Shown piece after piece: positions 1 through 8,136 of a DNA stretch of 64,000 bases. This DNA is from Nesterenkonia halophila (lineage in GTDB: Bacteria; Actinomycetota; Actinomycetes; Actinomycetales; Micrococcaceae): contig NZ_WIAX01000007.1 of assembly GCF_009467795.1 (NCBI RefSeq), forward strand, positions 1-64,000, given 5' to 3'. The notes below the pieces were generated by a model, which saw only the letters and a list, made by a program, of their open reading frames with translations, was not told the origin of the DNA and searched no databases. The first letter of the stretch is position 1. Every line of letters begins with the position of its first letter. A program made the position numbers and the translations under genes.

Positions 1-580
1 GCTCGAGGACCGCCGACATGTAGCGGGTCATCTCCTCGGGCGGGTCCTCCAACGGGTCGACGCCGAACTGCCGCTTCATCTGGCGGTGCAGCACCAGGGC
101 GCCGAAGGAGTGCAGCAGCATCACCGCCGCGCGGTCGCGCGGATTCTCGCTCGGGGTGACCAGGCCGAGGTCCTGGGCGCGGGAGGTGTACTCCAGCGAG
201 TCGTCCACCAGGCGGTCGAAGAGGGCGTCGATCTCCTGGCCGCCGGCGAGGAAGGCCTGCAGCAGGTAGCGGATCAGCGGCCCGGACTCGTGGATCATCT
301 CCATCACGTGGTTCCGCGGCAGTCCGCCTACGGAGTCCTCGATGGCGGCGTCCTTGGAGTCGTGGAGGAGGCGGGCGACGTGCTGGTCGCAGGCGCGGCG
401 CAGCCCCGCCTTGGAGCCGAAGTGGTGGATGACCAGCGGCGCGGAGACGTCGGCGTGGGCGGCGATGGCCTTCAGGCTCGTCGCCGAGAAGCCGTGCCGG
501 CCGAAGAGCTCGACGGCGGCGTCGAGGATGCGCTCGGCGCCCTCGCGCTCGGTCGACGGAGAGGGCGGAGTATCGGTCAT
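1..580 (-). CDS. TetR-family transcriptional regulator (3' end outside window)
   Basis: About 193 residues are visible on the minus strand and the frame runs off the window edge, so the C-terminus is missing. Residues about 15-60 form a TetR_N helix-turn-helix: a helix with ILDAAVELFGRHGF, then SLKAIAAHADVSAPLVIHHF and GSKAGL. The remainder is the alpha-helical ligand-binding region. The start is the ATG at 578-580, preceded by GGAAAGGTG. It is divergent from rpmH, and two TGAATGA-type half-palindromes lie just upstream (608-663), consistent with autoregulation. Its target and ligand are unknown. It occupies the flank of rpmH where dnaA is often found. Confidence 0.85.
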   Translation of the reverse strand, partial: MTDTPPSPSTEREGAERILDAAVELFGRHGFSATSLKAIAAHADVSAPLVIHHFGSKAGLRRACDQHVARLLHDSKDAAIEDSVGGLPRNHVMEMIHESGPLIRYLLQAFLAGGQEIDALFDRLVDDSLEYTSRAQDLGLVTPSENPRDRAAVMLLHSFGALVLHRQMKRQFGVDPLEDPPEEMTRYMSAVLE

Positions 581-607
581 GGTCACCTTTCCGGAGGGCG
601 GCAGGGA

Positions 608-663
608 GGCTGAATGACTGTTCAGCAGATGATGCCCTCAGGCTGACTTAACGTTCATTCAGC
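608..663. promoter_or_regulatory. Putative TetR operator pair
   Basis: Two related elements face each other in the TetR-rpmH gap: GGCTGAATGACTGTTCAG (608-625) and, on the minus strand, GCTGAATGAACGTTAAG (647-663). Both contain GCTGAATGA. The TGAATGA/TTCATTCA style is common for TetR-family operators. Control of the divergent TetR gene is inferred from position. The remainder of the 581-909 gap holds only the rpmH promoter and leader; I see no gene or DnaA box there. Confidence 0.5.
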
Positions 664-745
664 TGTCAAGATCCCGTCGTCGCGCCGGTCGACAGGCCGT
701 GCGGCCCGGTCGACGCTTGACGACGCGCCGACGGGGCGTCTAGTG

Positions 746-776
746 TTGACAGGTCAATCTGCGGGCGCAGGTGTAC
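746..776 (+). promoter_or_regulatory. Candidate rpmH promoter
   Basis: A perfect TTGACA (746-751) is followed after about 19 nt by GTGTAC (771-776). This is the only good -35 hexamer upstream of rpmH. The start codon is about 130 nt further on, leaving a long leader. Confidence 0.45.
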
Positions 777-909
777 CACCGCGCGCTCGGAGCGGCCGGC
801 CGATTCTCGGCGGCGTCCTGCGGACGACCGCTGCGGCAGGCCGCCGGAGTCGACCGCCCTCGGGCCCGGCTCCCTTCCGGACTTCGCAACCATCCAGTGG
901 GAGTACACA

Positions 910-1047
910 GTGAGCAAGCGGACTTTCCAGCCGAGCAATCGTCGTCGCAGCCGCAAGCACGGCTTCCGTTCCCGGATGCGCACCCGTGCCGGCCGGTCCA
1001 TCATCTCGGCCCGCCGCAGCTCGGGCCGCAAGAACCTCTCGGCCTGA
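910..1047 (+). CDS. rpmH: 50S ribosomal protein L34
   Basis: A 45-residue, strongly basic protein starting at GTG 910 with [19 protein letters not shown] and ending SGRKNLSA, the L34 signature over the full length. It is a structural component of the large ribosomal subunit. It heads the conserved series rpmH-rnpA-yidD-yidC-jag-rsmG-parA-parB on the plus strand. It is followed by a 182-nt gap before rnpA. The frame is unambiguous although the start is GTG and the gene is very short. Confidence 0.95.
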   Translation: MSKRTFQPSNRRRSRKHGFRSRMRTRAGRSIISARRSSGRKNLSA

Positions 1048-1229
1048 CCCGACGCATCCGGCCGCCGCGACGGCGGCCCGCGGCGTCGCCGGGCAGCGCC
1101 CGTCGATCGCCGCCTTCGCCACGGCCCGTCCCCGTTCCTCGGGTGCGGGCCGTCGGTGCATCCGGGGGCGGGAGGCGGTCCGGATCCGCGCATCCCGCCC
1201 CCGTCCGCCGAGACCCTGCAGGAGGTCGC

Positions 1230-1742
1230 ATGCTGCCGCGTGAGCATCGGATCACCCGCTCGCAGGACTTCCGCGCCGTGATGCGCGGGGGTGCGCGGGC
1301 GGGCACCGACACCGTGGTCGTCAGCGTGCTTCTGCGGCCGGTCGGCGAGACGGCGTCGGACGGCCCCGCCGCGCCCTGGCGCTGCGGGTTCATCGTCTCC
1401 AAGGCCGTCGGCAACGCCGTCGTGCGCCACCGCGCCCAGCGCCGGCTGCGGCATCTGGTCGCCGAGCTGGTGCCCGAGCGGATCCCGGCGCCGGACTCCC
1501 CCACCGTCGAAGGTCCCGCCGACCCCACGGATCCCGCCGATCCCGGCTCCGTCCCGTCCGCACCGGCGCTCGACGTCGTCGTGCGCGCGCTGCCGGCCGC
1601 CGCGGAGGCCGACCACGCCACGCTGCGCGACGACGTCGCCTCCGGCCTGGAGCGTGCGCTGCGCCGTGCGCGCGGAGGCCGCCGCCGTCGCGGGGGCGCA
1701 GGAGGCTCGGAGAAGACGGCGCGTGCCGGGGGCGCGGAATGA
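1230..1742 (+). CDS. rnpA: Ribonuclease P protein component
   Basis: 170 residues. It begins [21 protein letters not shown], the usual RnpA N-terminus, and carries the RNR-type motif with [19 protein letters not shown] at about residues 57-75. It binds the RNase P RNA and assists 5' maturation of tRNA precursors. The ATG is preceded by GGAGG at 1221-1225. An acidic, Pro-rich insertion (about residues 88-112) and a basic Arg/Gly-rich tail make it longer than the usual 110-130 residues. It overlaps yidD by four bases (ATGA), suggesting translational coupling. Confidence 0.93.
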   Translation: MLPREHRITRSQDFRAVMRGGARAGTDTVVVSVLLRPVGETASDGPAAPWRCGFIVSKAVGNAVVRHRAQRRLRHLVAELVPERIPAPDSPTVEGPADPTDPADPGSVPSAPALDVVVRALPAAAEADHATLRDDVASGLERALRRARGGRRRRGGAGGSEKTARAGGAE

Positions 1743-2221
1743 GGACCGGCGCCTCCGGATCGGAGCCGGACGGGGAGACCGCCGTCCAGGTCTGGATCAG
1801 GCACGCCGACTACTATGTGCCCGACGGCGCCACGCCGGGACGGCCCGGGCCGCCGCCGACGACCGAGGAGCTGCGCCGTCAGCGCTGGGGGCGGATCCGT
1901 CGGACGCCGTCGGCGCTGCTGGCCGGGCTGATCATCGCCTATCGGACGGTGATCTCGCCGCTGTACGGTCAGGTGTGCAGCTACTACCCGAGCTGCTCGG
2001 CCTACGGGCTGGAGGCGGTGAGCGTCCACGGGGTGCTGCGCGGGGTGCCGCTGACGGTCTGGAGGATCCTGCGCTGCAACCCCTTCGGATCCGGCGGCGT
2101 CGACCACGTTCCGCCCGCGCGGAGGATTTGGCCCCAGGGCTCCGCACCGTCGATCATAGAGACAAACCATCCGCCGATCCCACCGGACGACGACTGTGCT
2201 CCCGCGGAGCATGATCAATGA
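1739..2221 (+). CDS. yidD: Membrane protein insertion efficiency factor YidD
   Basis: 160 residues. The core (about residues 55-120) has the YidD hallmark: a short hydrophobic segment [18 protein letters not shown], then [13 protein letters not shown] and ILRCNPF with the conserved cysteines. YidD proteins are small membrane-associated factors thought to assist YidC-dependent insertion. The N- and C-terminal extensions are longer than in the typical 70-100-residue protein. It overlaps rnpA by 4 nt and precedes yidC by 108 nt, the conserved order. Confidence 0.9.
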   Translation: MRTGASGSEPDGETAVQVWIRHADYYVPDGATPGRPGPPPTTEELRRQRWGRIRRTPSALLAGLIIAYRTVISPLYGQVCSYYPSCSAYGLEAVSVHGVLRGVPLTVWRILRCNPFGSGGVDHVPPARRIWPQGSAPSIIETNHPPIPPDDDCAPAEHDQ

Positions 2222-2329
2222 CCCTGCCGAGCGCGGCTCCCGACGCCGGCAGGGCTCACGTGTGTCGTCCGGTCCCGAGCACGACGCCGCGTCAGCGGGC
2301 GTCGGCCGCCACGACGACTTGAGAGACAC

Positions 2330-3304
2330 ATGGGCTTCTTCGACACACTCCTGATGCCGTTCACCTGGGCGGTCTCCTGGCTGCTGAGCAAGTTCCACCA
2401 GCTGCTCACCCTGTTCAGCGACGACGCCGAGTGGGCGGCCTCGGGATGGAACTGGGCGCTGTCGATCGTCATGCTGGTGATCGTCATCCGGGTGATCCTG
2501 ATCCCGCTGTTCGTCCGGCAGATCAAATCGCAGCGCGGCATGCAGATTATCCAGCCGGAGATCCAGAAGCTCCAGGCCAAGTACAAGGGCAAGAAGGACC
2601 CGGTCTCGCGCCAGGCGATGGCCCAGGAGCAGCAGGCGCTGTTCCGCAAGCACAAGGTCAACCCGTTCATGACCTGCTTGCCGCTGCTCGCCCAGATGCC
2701 GGTGTTCATCGCGCTGTTCTGGATGCTCAACCGCATGCGCCAGGAGCAGTACCGCACTGACGGCTACGGCGCGCTGAGCCCCGCGGAGGTCCAGAGCTTC
2801 GACGCCTCGTCGATCTTCGGCGTCGGCACCTCGGACAGCTTCCTGCCGTCCTTCCAAGCCGATCCCACGCGCTGGGACGTGGTGCTGCTGACCTCGCTGA
2901 TGATCATCACCATGGTGCTCACCCAGTTCTTCACGCAGAAGCAGCTGATGAGCAAGAACATGTCCGAGTCTGCCCTGCAGGGGCAGTTCGCCCAGACGCA
3001 GAAGATCATGCTCTACATGCTGCCGCTGGTCTTCGTCATCGGCGGTGTGAACTTCCCGGTCGGCGTGCTCATCTACTGGACCGCCACGAACTTCTGGACG
3101 ATGGGCCAGCAGTGGTGGGTCATCCGCAACAACCCGACGCCCGGCTCGCAGGCGGAGAAGGAGCTCAACCTCCGCCGCGCCGCGAAGGGTCTCACGCCCA
3201 TCAACGAGAAGCCCCAGGCCGCCGAGGAGCAGCGGGAGAAGCCCACCGGGAAGCATCTCGGCCAGGGCGCCCAGCCCTCCAAGAAGAAGAGGAAGAAGAG
3301 CTGA
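2330..3304 (+). CDS. yidC: Membrane protein insertase YidC/Oxa1
   Basis: 324 residues. The protein begins MGFFDTLLMPFTWAVSWLL, has a hydrophobic segment at about residues 45-65 (ALSIVMLVIVIRVILIPLF) and then the cytoplasmic amphipathic stretch with QRGMQIIQPEIQKLQAKYKG, typical of the YidC core. Later membrane segments are near residues 120-140, 185-200 and 225-255. The C-terminus is highly basic (KKKRKKS), as in Gram-positive YidC proteins that contact ribosomes. It inserts and folds inner-membrane proteins alone or with SecYEG. The stop overlaps the jag start by one base. Confidence 0.95.
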   Translation: MGFFDTLLMPFTWAVSWLLSKFHQLLTLFSDDAEWAASGWNWALSIVMLVIVIRVILIPLFVRQIKSQRGMQIIQPEIQKLQAKYKGKKDPVSRQAMAQEQQALFRKHKVNPFMTCLPLLAQMPVFIALFWMLNRMRQEQYRTDGYGALSPAEVQSFDASSIFGVGTSDSFLPSFQADPTRWDVVLLTSLMIITMVLTQFFTQKQLMSKNMSESALQGQFAQTQKIMLYMLPLVFVIGGVNFPVGVLIYWTATNFWTMGQQWWVIRNNPTPGSQAEKELNLRRAAKGLTPINEKPQAAEEQREKPTGKHLGQGAQPSKKKRKKS

Positions 3305-3930
3305 TGAGCCAGACCCGGACGGAGCACCCCGAGGACGCCGAGCAGGCTGACCAGGCCGAGCAGGCATCGGCCGCCGCACCGCAGGACCCCCGGCAGGACG
3401 ACGCCGGCGCGGCCGAGGAGACGGACCAGGCCGAGGGCGCTGAGAGCGCCGAGGATGCAGAGGAGCAGGACACTCCGGACGAGGGCGACATCGCCGCGGA
3501 CTACCTCGAGGAGCTGCTGGACATCGTCGACCTCGACGGCGACATCGACATCGAGGTGCGCGGCGAGCGGACCTACGTCTCGGTGGTGGCCGAGGAGGGC
3601 GAGGAGGAGCTCGACGACCTCGTCGGCCGCCGGGGAGAGGTCCTGGACGCGCTGCAGGAGCTCACCCGCCTGGCCGTGCTGACCGCCACCGGCGGGCGCA
3701 CCCGACTGGTCCTCGACGTCGCCGGCCATCGCGAGACGCGCCGCGGCGAGCTCAAGGAGCAGGCCGACGACGCCGTCGAGACGGTCCGCGAGAACGGCCA
3801 GGACGTGCACCTGGAGCCGATGAGCTCCTACGAGCGCAAGATCGTCCACGACTTCATCGCGGAGGCCGGACTGGTCAGCGAGTCCGAGGGCGAGGGGAAG
3901 CGGCGCCACGTCGTCGTCACCGCCGAGTGA
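3304..3930 (+). CDS. jag: Jag/KhpB-type RNA-binding protein (KH-R3H)
   Basis: 208 residues. An acidic, Glu-rich N-terminal tail of about 65 residues precedes a KH-type fold with GRRGEVLDALQELTRLAV. The C-terminal R3H domain contains MSSYERKIVHDFIAE with the R-x3-H signature, followed by SEGEGKRRHVVV. The family binds RNA and in other Gram-positives influences cell division and elongation. The start overlaps the yidC stop by one base (TGATG), so the two are probably translationally coupled. Confidence 0.9.
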   Translation: MSQTRTEHPEDAEQADQAEQASAAAPQDPRQDDAGAAEETDQAEGAESAEDAEEQDTPDEGDIAADYLEELLDIVDLDGDIDIEVRGERTYVSVVAEEGEEELDDLVGRRGEVLDALQELTRLAVLTATGGRTRLVLDVAGHRETRRGELKEQADDAVETVRENGQDVHLEPMSSYERKIVHDFIAEAGLVSESEGEGKRRHVVVTAE

Positions 3931-3985
3931 CGCGACGGACCGAGCGTCAGCCGCCCGAGCCGACCGACCCGACGGAGGGGACCGC

Positions 3986-4738
3986 ATGACCGAGCAGGAC
4001 CGAAGCACCCAGGACGCCGACCGGCATCAGGAGGCGTCCGTGGAGGGCGCGTCCGTGGAGGATGCGGCCGCCCCGGCGGAGGACGCGCAGCCGGTGCCGC
4101 GGGAGCGCCCGCAGCTGACCGACTCCGAGCGGGCGGCGGCCGAGCAGCTCTTCGGCGACCGGCTGCCGCTGGCCGAGCGGTTCGTCGACCACCTCTGCAC
4201 CACGGGCATCGAGCATGGGCTCCTGGGTCCGTGGGAGGTCCCGCGCATGTGGTCCCGGCACGTGCTCAACTGCGCGGTGCTGGGCCCCGAGCTTCCCACC
4301 GGCGGCGACGTCGCCGACGTCGGCTCCGGCGCCGGGCTCCCCGGGATCGCGCTGGCCATCGCCCGCGAGGACGTCTACTTCACGCTCATCGAGCCGATGG
4401 AGCGTCGGGTGGACTGGCTCAGCGAAGTGGTCAAGGACCTGGGCCTGCAGAACGTCACGCTGATCCGCGGACGTGCGGAGGAGGTCACCGACGAGGTGAT
4501 GGCCGACGTCGTCACCGCCCGCGCGGTCTCGGCGCTGAAGAAGCTGGTGCCGCTGACGGTGCCGCTGCTCGCCGAGGAGGGTCAGCTGATGCTCCTCAAG
4601 GGGCGCAGCGTCGATCAGGAGATCGAGGCCGCGTCGAAGGCGTTCTCCAAGCACCGGATGGAACAGCCCGAAGTGCTGAGGCTGGGCGAGGCCCTCCTCG
4701 AGGAGCCGACGACTGTGGTGCGCTGCCGGCGTCGCTGA
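3986..4738 (+). CDS. rsmG: 16S rRNA (guanine527-N7)-methyltransferase RsmG
   Basis: 250 residues. After a disordered acidic N-terminus of about 40 residues, the Rossmann-like methyltransferase domain shows the SAM-binding motif ADVGSGAGLPGIALAIA and downstream FTLIEPMERRVDWL, as in GidB/RsmG. It methylates G527 in the 530 loop of 16S rRNA. It lies 55 nt after jag and before parA, the standard actinobacterial order. The ATG follows GGAGGGGACCGC. Confidence 0.93.
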   Translation: MTEQDRSTQDADRHQEASVEGASVEDAAAPAEDAQPVPRERPQLTDSERAAAEQLFGDRLPLAERFVDHLCTTGIEHGLLGPWEVPRMWSRHVLNCAVLGPELPTGGDVADVGSGAGLPGIALAIAREDVYFTLIEPMERRVDWLSEVVKDLGLQNVTLIRGRAEEVTDEVMADVVTARAVSALKKLVPLTVPLLAEEGQLMLLKGRSVDQEIEAASKAFSKHRMEQPEVLRLGEALLEEPTTVVRCRRR

Positions 4739-4773
4739 CGGCCGGCGGGCTGATGCTCCCGGCGGCGGTGGCT

Positions 4774-4779
4774 TAGACT
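4774..4779 (+). promoter_or_regulatory. Candidate -10 element of a parA promoter
   Basis: TAGACT lies 68 nt before the parA GTG, just after rsmG. It would give parA its own promoter apart from the rpmH-rsmG series. No clear -35 element is visible. Confidence 0.4.
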
Positions 4780-4846
4780 GCTCCAGGGGCGACACCGGGC
4801 GCCGACAGGGCGTCCGCCGAGTGAACCGACGGAGGGAAGGACACAC

Positions 4847-5845
4847 GTGGCCAGCGAGGACGTTGCACGCGAGAGCCGGCCGAGCGCGGGCGCGGGCGAA
4901 GCGGCCCATCAGGCCGCCGAGGCGGCCCGCGGATCCTCCATCCTGGACAGCATGGACGGGTCGTCGCCGCTGGGCGCCGAGCTGGCCGACGAGCGGCGCC
5001 GCCGTCAGGCGCTCTCCGAGACGGAGCTCGAGCGCCCGGAGACGACGCGGACCATCACCGTGTCGAACCAGAAGGGCGGCGTCGGCAAGACCACCACGAC
5101 GGTGAACATCGCCGCCGCGCTGGCCGCCCAGGGCTTCAACGTACTGGTCATCGACATCGACCCGCAGGGCAATTCCTCGACGGGACTGGGCGTGCCGCAC
5201 TCGGCCGACGAGGAATCGGTCTATGACGTGCTCATCGACGATCTGGCCTTCGCCGACGTCGTGACCGACTGCCCGGACATCGAGCGGCTGCAGGTCGTCC
5301 CGGCGACGATCCACCTGGCCGGTGCGGAGATCGAGCTGGTCTCGCTGGTCGCGCGCGAGCAGCGGCTGCAGCGGGCATTGGACCAGTACCACCGGTACCG
5401 AGAGGAGCAGGGCGAGGAACGTCTGGACTTCGTGTTCATCGACTGCCCGCCGAGCCTGGGGCTGCTGACGGTCAATGCCTTCGTCGCCGCGCAGGAGGTT
5501 CTCATCCCCATCCAGTGCGAGTACTACGCGCTGGAGGGGCTGAGCCAGCTGCTCAACAACATCCAGATGATCCAGAAGCATCTGAACCCGCCGCTGACGG
5601 TCTCGACGATCCTGCTGACGATGTACGACGGACGGACCCGCCTGGCCGCGCAGGTCGCCGAGGAAGTGCGCGAGCACTTCCCGGATGCCGTGCTGGAGAC
5701 GCTGATCCCGCGCAATGTGCGGATCTCCGAGGCGCCGTCCTACCAGCAGAGCGTCATCAGCTATGACCGCGGCTCCACCGGAGCGCTGGCCTATCTGGAG
5801 GCCGCCGCCGAGATCGTCGCGCGCGGCGAGGAGGCCGGCCGCTGA
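4847..5845 (+). CDS. parA: Chromosome partitioning ATPase ParA (Soj-like)
   Basis: 332 residues from GTG 4847, which has GGAGGGAAGG (4831-4840) upstream. A poorly structured N-terminal extension of about 66 residues precedes TITVSNQKGGVGKTTTTVN with the deviant Walker A lysine. VLVIDIDPQGN (Walker A') and FVFIDCPPSLG (Walker B) follow. ParA dimers bind DNA non-specifically in the ATP state and move ParB-parS complexes. A strong terminator lies 48 nt downstream, so parB is not simply co-transcribed. The two genes are unusually far apart (about 2.3 kb). Confidence 0.96.
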   Translation: MASEDVARESRPSAGAGEAAHQAAEAARGSSILDSMDGSSPLGAELADERRRRQALSETELERPETTRTITVSNQKGGVGKTTTTVNIAAALAAQGFNVLVIDIDPQGNSSTGLGVPHSADEESVYDVLIDDLAFADVVTDCPDIERLQVVPATIHLAGAEIELVSLVAREQRLQRALDQYHRYREEQGEERLDFVFIDCPPSLGLLTVNAFVAAQEVLIPIQCEYYALEGLSQLLNNIQMIQKHLNPPLTVSTILLTMYDGRTRLAAQVAEEVREHFPDAVLETLIPRNVRISEAPSYQQSVISYDRGSTGALAYLEAAAEIVARGEEAGR

Positions 5846-5892
5846 CCGGTGCGGCGGGTCCGCGTCCCTGCGGAGCCGCCGCGAGAAGTGCA

Positions 5893-5942
5893 CGCCCTCC
5901 CGTGCTCGTCGGATCATCGACGGGCACGGGAGGGCGTTTCTC
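5893..5942 (+). terminator. Rho-independent terminator after parA
   Basis: A perfect 13-bp stem CGCCCTCCCGTGC (5893-5905) / GCACGGGAGGGCG (5924-5936) with further pairing inside the loop (CGTCG/CGACG) is followed by TTTCTCGT. It should end transcription from parA before the parS array. Confidence 0.85.
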
Positions 5943-6326
5943 GTCTGCGCCCATGCCGTGCTCCCCTGTGCAGAACGCGGGCGTCGGAGCGCCGGGCGAG
6001 GAGCGTGTCCCCGCGCATCGGTCCCTGGGCCGGGCCTCGGGCGGGGGTGTGGTGAGGCGGCGACGACGACGGCAGCGATGGAACTGACGGTCCTGTCGAT
6101 GCCGGAGGAACCGGCCACGGACGAACCATGCGGACACGATGAGGTCGATCATCGCATGAGCGACTGACCTGGACCGGTGAACACAAGTGGCCTATGCCCA
6201 CAGTATGTTCATCGACGACTCCTTGTTCAGGGCGAGGGGAAATGTTCAGGACTGTCTGTCCAGTCAGGCGTGATGCGCGACACGCTGAAGGAAGCGTGCT
6301 CCGTGCCCCGTCGCCGGAGGGGGAGC

Positions 6327-6387
6327 TGTGGAGGAATCCTGTGGATAATTCCTGTGGACAGCGTCTGTGGAGAATGGGTGTGGATAA
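6327..6387 (-). other. DnaA-box array, five units with exact 13-bp period
   Basis: TGTGGA begins at 6327, 6340, 6353, 6366 and 6379, all in the same orientation. The nonamers are TGTGGAGGA, TGTGGATAA, TGTGGACAG, TGTGGAGAA and TGTGGATAA. On the minus strand units 2 and 5 read TTATCCACA, a perfect DnaA box; units 3 and 4 are one base from TTGTCCACA or TTATCCACA. Direct repeats of this kind favour ordered DnaA binding. Whether this is oriC or a titration/regulatory site cannot be decided here. Confidence 0.75.
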
Positions 6388-6487
6388 GGCGGCCGGGCGA
6401 TGTGCGTTCATGTGCGGAGTTCCCGACTCTCACTCCGGGAGAGGTGCTCACCCGATAGGCGCCGGCCTCGGTCGGGTCGGGAGTAGA

Positions 6488-6503
6488 GGTTTCACGGGAA
6501 ACA
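6488..6503. other. parS-like site 1
   Basis: GGTTTCACGGGAAACA, two differences from the consensus TGTTTCACGTGAAACA (positions 1 and 10). Confidence 0.75.
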
Positions 6504-6737
6504 TCGCCGGCACCGGAGCAGGGTTGCACCGGAACCGCACCGGCATTGCCTCGGCATCCTGCGCCGGTCCCCTGCCCTCGACGTCGACACGTCCTGCGGC
6601 CCAGAATCTCCCTGGTACCCCTGGCTCTCCTGGCACTCCTCGCACCCCTGAAGTTCCGCATCTCCAGGCTGGCACGTGTCGCCGCACCGTCCACCACCTG
6701 AAAGAGCCTCCCGATGCGCGGCAGCGGAGACGGTATG

Positions 6738-6753
6738 CGTTTCCCGTGAAACA
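6738..6753. other. parS-like site 2
   Basis: CGTTTCCCGTGAAACA, two differences from consensus (positions 1 and 7). Confidence 0.78.
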
Positions 6754-7062
6754 CGCAGAAAGGTGTCGATGCGCGCACGCCGCGGTGCGCAGCGTGCGAA
6801 GGAGTCTCCATGGAGGCGCTCTCCGGGGCAGGAATCCTCGTGCCGCGGGGACGGCTTGCAATGGCCCTCGCGCCGATGAGGGGATCCGATCCCGGGGATC
6901 GCCCGCAGGGAGGTGTGGCGTGTGATGCCCGGGAGCCAGGCTTGGATCAACCTGCAGCCCTGGAGACGCGCCTCGTCGACGCTCGCCTCGTCTGCAGAGG
7001 CGGCGACGCCGCTCCAGGCAGGCGTACTTCGGGTCGTCGTGCCTCAGCGCATGCAGACCCGA

Positions 7063-7078
7063 CGTTTCCCGTGGAACG
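7063..7078. other. parS-like site 3
   Basis: CGTTTCCCGTGGAACG, four differences from consensus; one of the weakest sites, but in phase with the general 200-300-bp spacing. Confidence 0.6.
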
Positions 7079-7254
7079 CCGACCGCACTGGTGATCGGAA
7101 GGTGGTGAGCCCTCATCGTGTCCAAGTCGTCGCCTCCCGAGGCTCGTGCGTCGGGGCGGACAGAAGGTGGACACGAAGGTGGATGGCGCGGGCACGAAGT
7201 GACTCCGCAGCGCGGAGAGAGGATCCGCTGTGACGGTGACACGGACGTCGGACG

Positions 7255-7270
7255 TGTTTCACGGGAAACT
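7255..7270. other. parS-like site 4
   Basis: TGTTTCACGGGAAACT, two differences from consensus (positions 10 and 16). Confidence 0.75.
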
Positions 7271-7529
7271 TGCGGCGGTCGAGCGATCAGTCGGCATGTG
7301 GCGTCCGGCGATGGCATGGTGTGGTGCCTGATGGACTGCCACTCTGCTCGACACCGTCAGGGAGACGGCAGAAGCGGGTGAGAACCGCCAGCTGGGCGAC
7401 GGTGACTGCACAAGGACTAGGACGTACCTGGGCGTCTCACAGATCGGCATGGTGCTCCTGTTGGGCGCCGGCGGGTCTGGTTCCGCACTGCCCGGGCCGT
7501 CGTCGGTGCGAGCCGAGAGACAACTCGTA

Positions 7530-7545
7530 TGTTTCTCGTGAAACA
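7530..7545. other. parS-like site 5
   Basis: TGTTTCTCGTGAAACA, a single difference from consensus (position 7). Confidence 0.85.
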
Positions 7546-7739
7546 TCGTCACTGAGAGCGACGCGAGGACGTGGCGACCCCTCCTCCGGACCTCGAGTCG
7601 ATCTGTCGAGCTGCATGGTGGTCGCCCGCGCGATGCTCTGCCCGATCGGCTCATTCCCCGCGACGCAGCGCTCCGGGGTGCCCGGTCTTCGGATTTCTCG
7701 GCACCCGGCAGGAGACGGTGGTGAAGGGAGCACGACGAG

Positions 7740-7755
7740 TGTTCCACGTGGAACA
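7740..7755. other. parS-like site 6
   Basis: TGTTCCACGTGGAACA, a perfect 16-bp palindrome with the symmetric T-to-C/A-to-G change at positions 5 and 12. Confidence 0.85.
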
Positions 7756-7974
7756 GAAAGTCTCGTTCGAAGAGGGCTCGACCAACGCCGCCGGTCGCCG
7801 GCGTGCATCTCCGGATACAACTGCTTTCTCGCGGCGAGCTCCCCCGGGAGGATCCTCCACGGGATCGCTAGTGGGTGAAGGCGGTGGGCGCCGGGCTCCT
7901 TCCCAAATGGGGTGGACGATGGATGCGTCGCTCGGCACGCCCGAGCGCTGCCCGCACACATTCGCGGCGGCCTG

Positions 7975-7990
7975 CGTTCCACGTGAAACA
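7975..7990. other. parS-like site 7
   Basis: CGTTCCACGTGAAACA, two differences from consensus (positions 1 and 5). Only 46 bp (start to start) from site 8. Confidence 0.8.
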
Positions 7991-8020
7991 GTCCATCCGC
8001 CGACCTCGAGCCCGACGTCG

Positions 8021-8036
8021 TGTTTCCCGTGGAACG
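8021..8036. other. parS-like site 8
   Basis: TGTTTCCCGTGGAACG, three differences from consensus. It lies 100 bp before the parB start, just upstream of the candidate parB -10, so ParB binding here could repress its own gene. Confidence 0.7.
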
Positions 8037-8075
8037 CCGTGGACAGAAAGTGCGCAGCTGTACAGCTTCGGTCTT

Positions 8076-8081
8076 TAGAAT
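8076..8081 (+). promoter_or_regulatory. Candidate -10 element of the parB promoter
   Basis: TAGAAT lies 55 nt before the parB ATG and 40 nt after parS-like site 8. No clear -35 is visible. Because a terminator follows parA, a separate parB promoter is expected here. Confidence 0.5.
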
Positions 8082-8136
8082 GGAGGAGTTGTCGACCGGG
8101 ACGGTCGGTCCGGGCTCAAGAAGGTGGAGGGACTCC

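Larger units (their letters stand above)
5943..8136. other. parA-parB intergenic region: DnaA-box array plus parS array, no convincing gene
   Basis: This 2.2-kb stretch lies in an otherwise tightly packed region. Frames on both strands are Arg/Ser/Pro-rich, lack ribosome binding sites, resemble no family and are interrupted inconsistently, so I call no gene. Contents in order: a relatively AT-richer patch with three TGTTCA motifs (6206, 6224, 6243), a five-unit TGTGGA array with 13-bp period (6327-6387), eight parS-like sites (6488 to 8036), and a candidate parB promoter (8076). The most likely role is the segregation centre of the chromosome, possibly also the replication origin or a DnaA-binding control site. 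Confidence 0.7.

Noticed and set aside
6448-7317. Long minus-strand open frame in the parA-parB gap
   Set aside because: The predicted protein is Arg/Pro/Ser-rich with no ribosome binding site or family match. Its openness follows from high GC content, and recurring VSRET-like peptides are only translations of parS sites.
8041-8049. GTGGACAGA near the parB start as an additional DnaA box
   Set aside because: It departs from the box consensus at several positions and is isolated from the 13-bp array.
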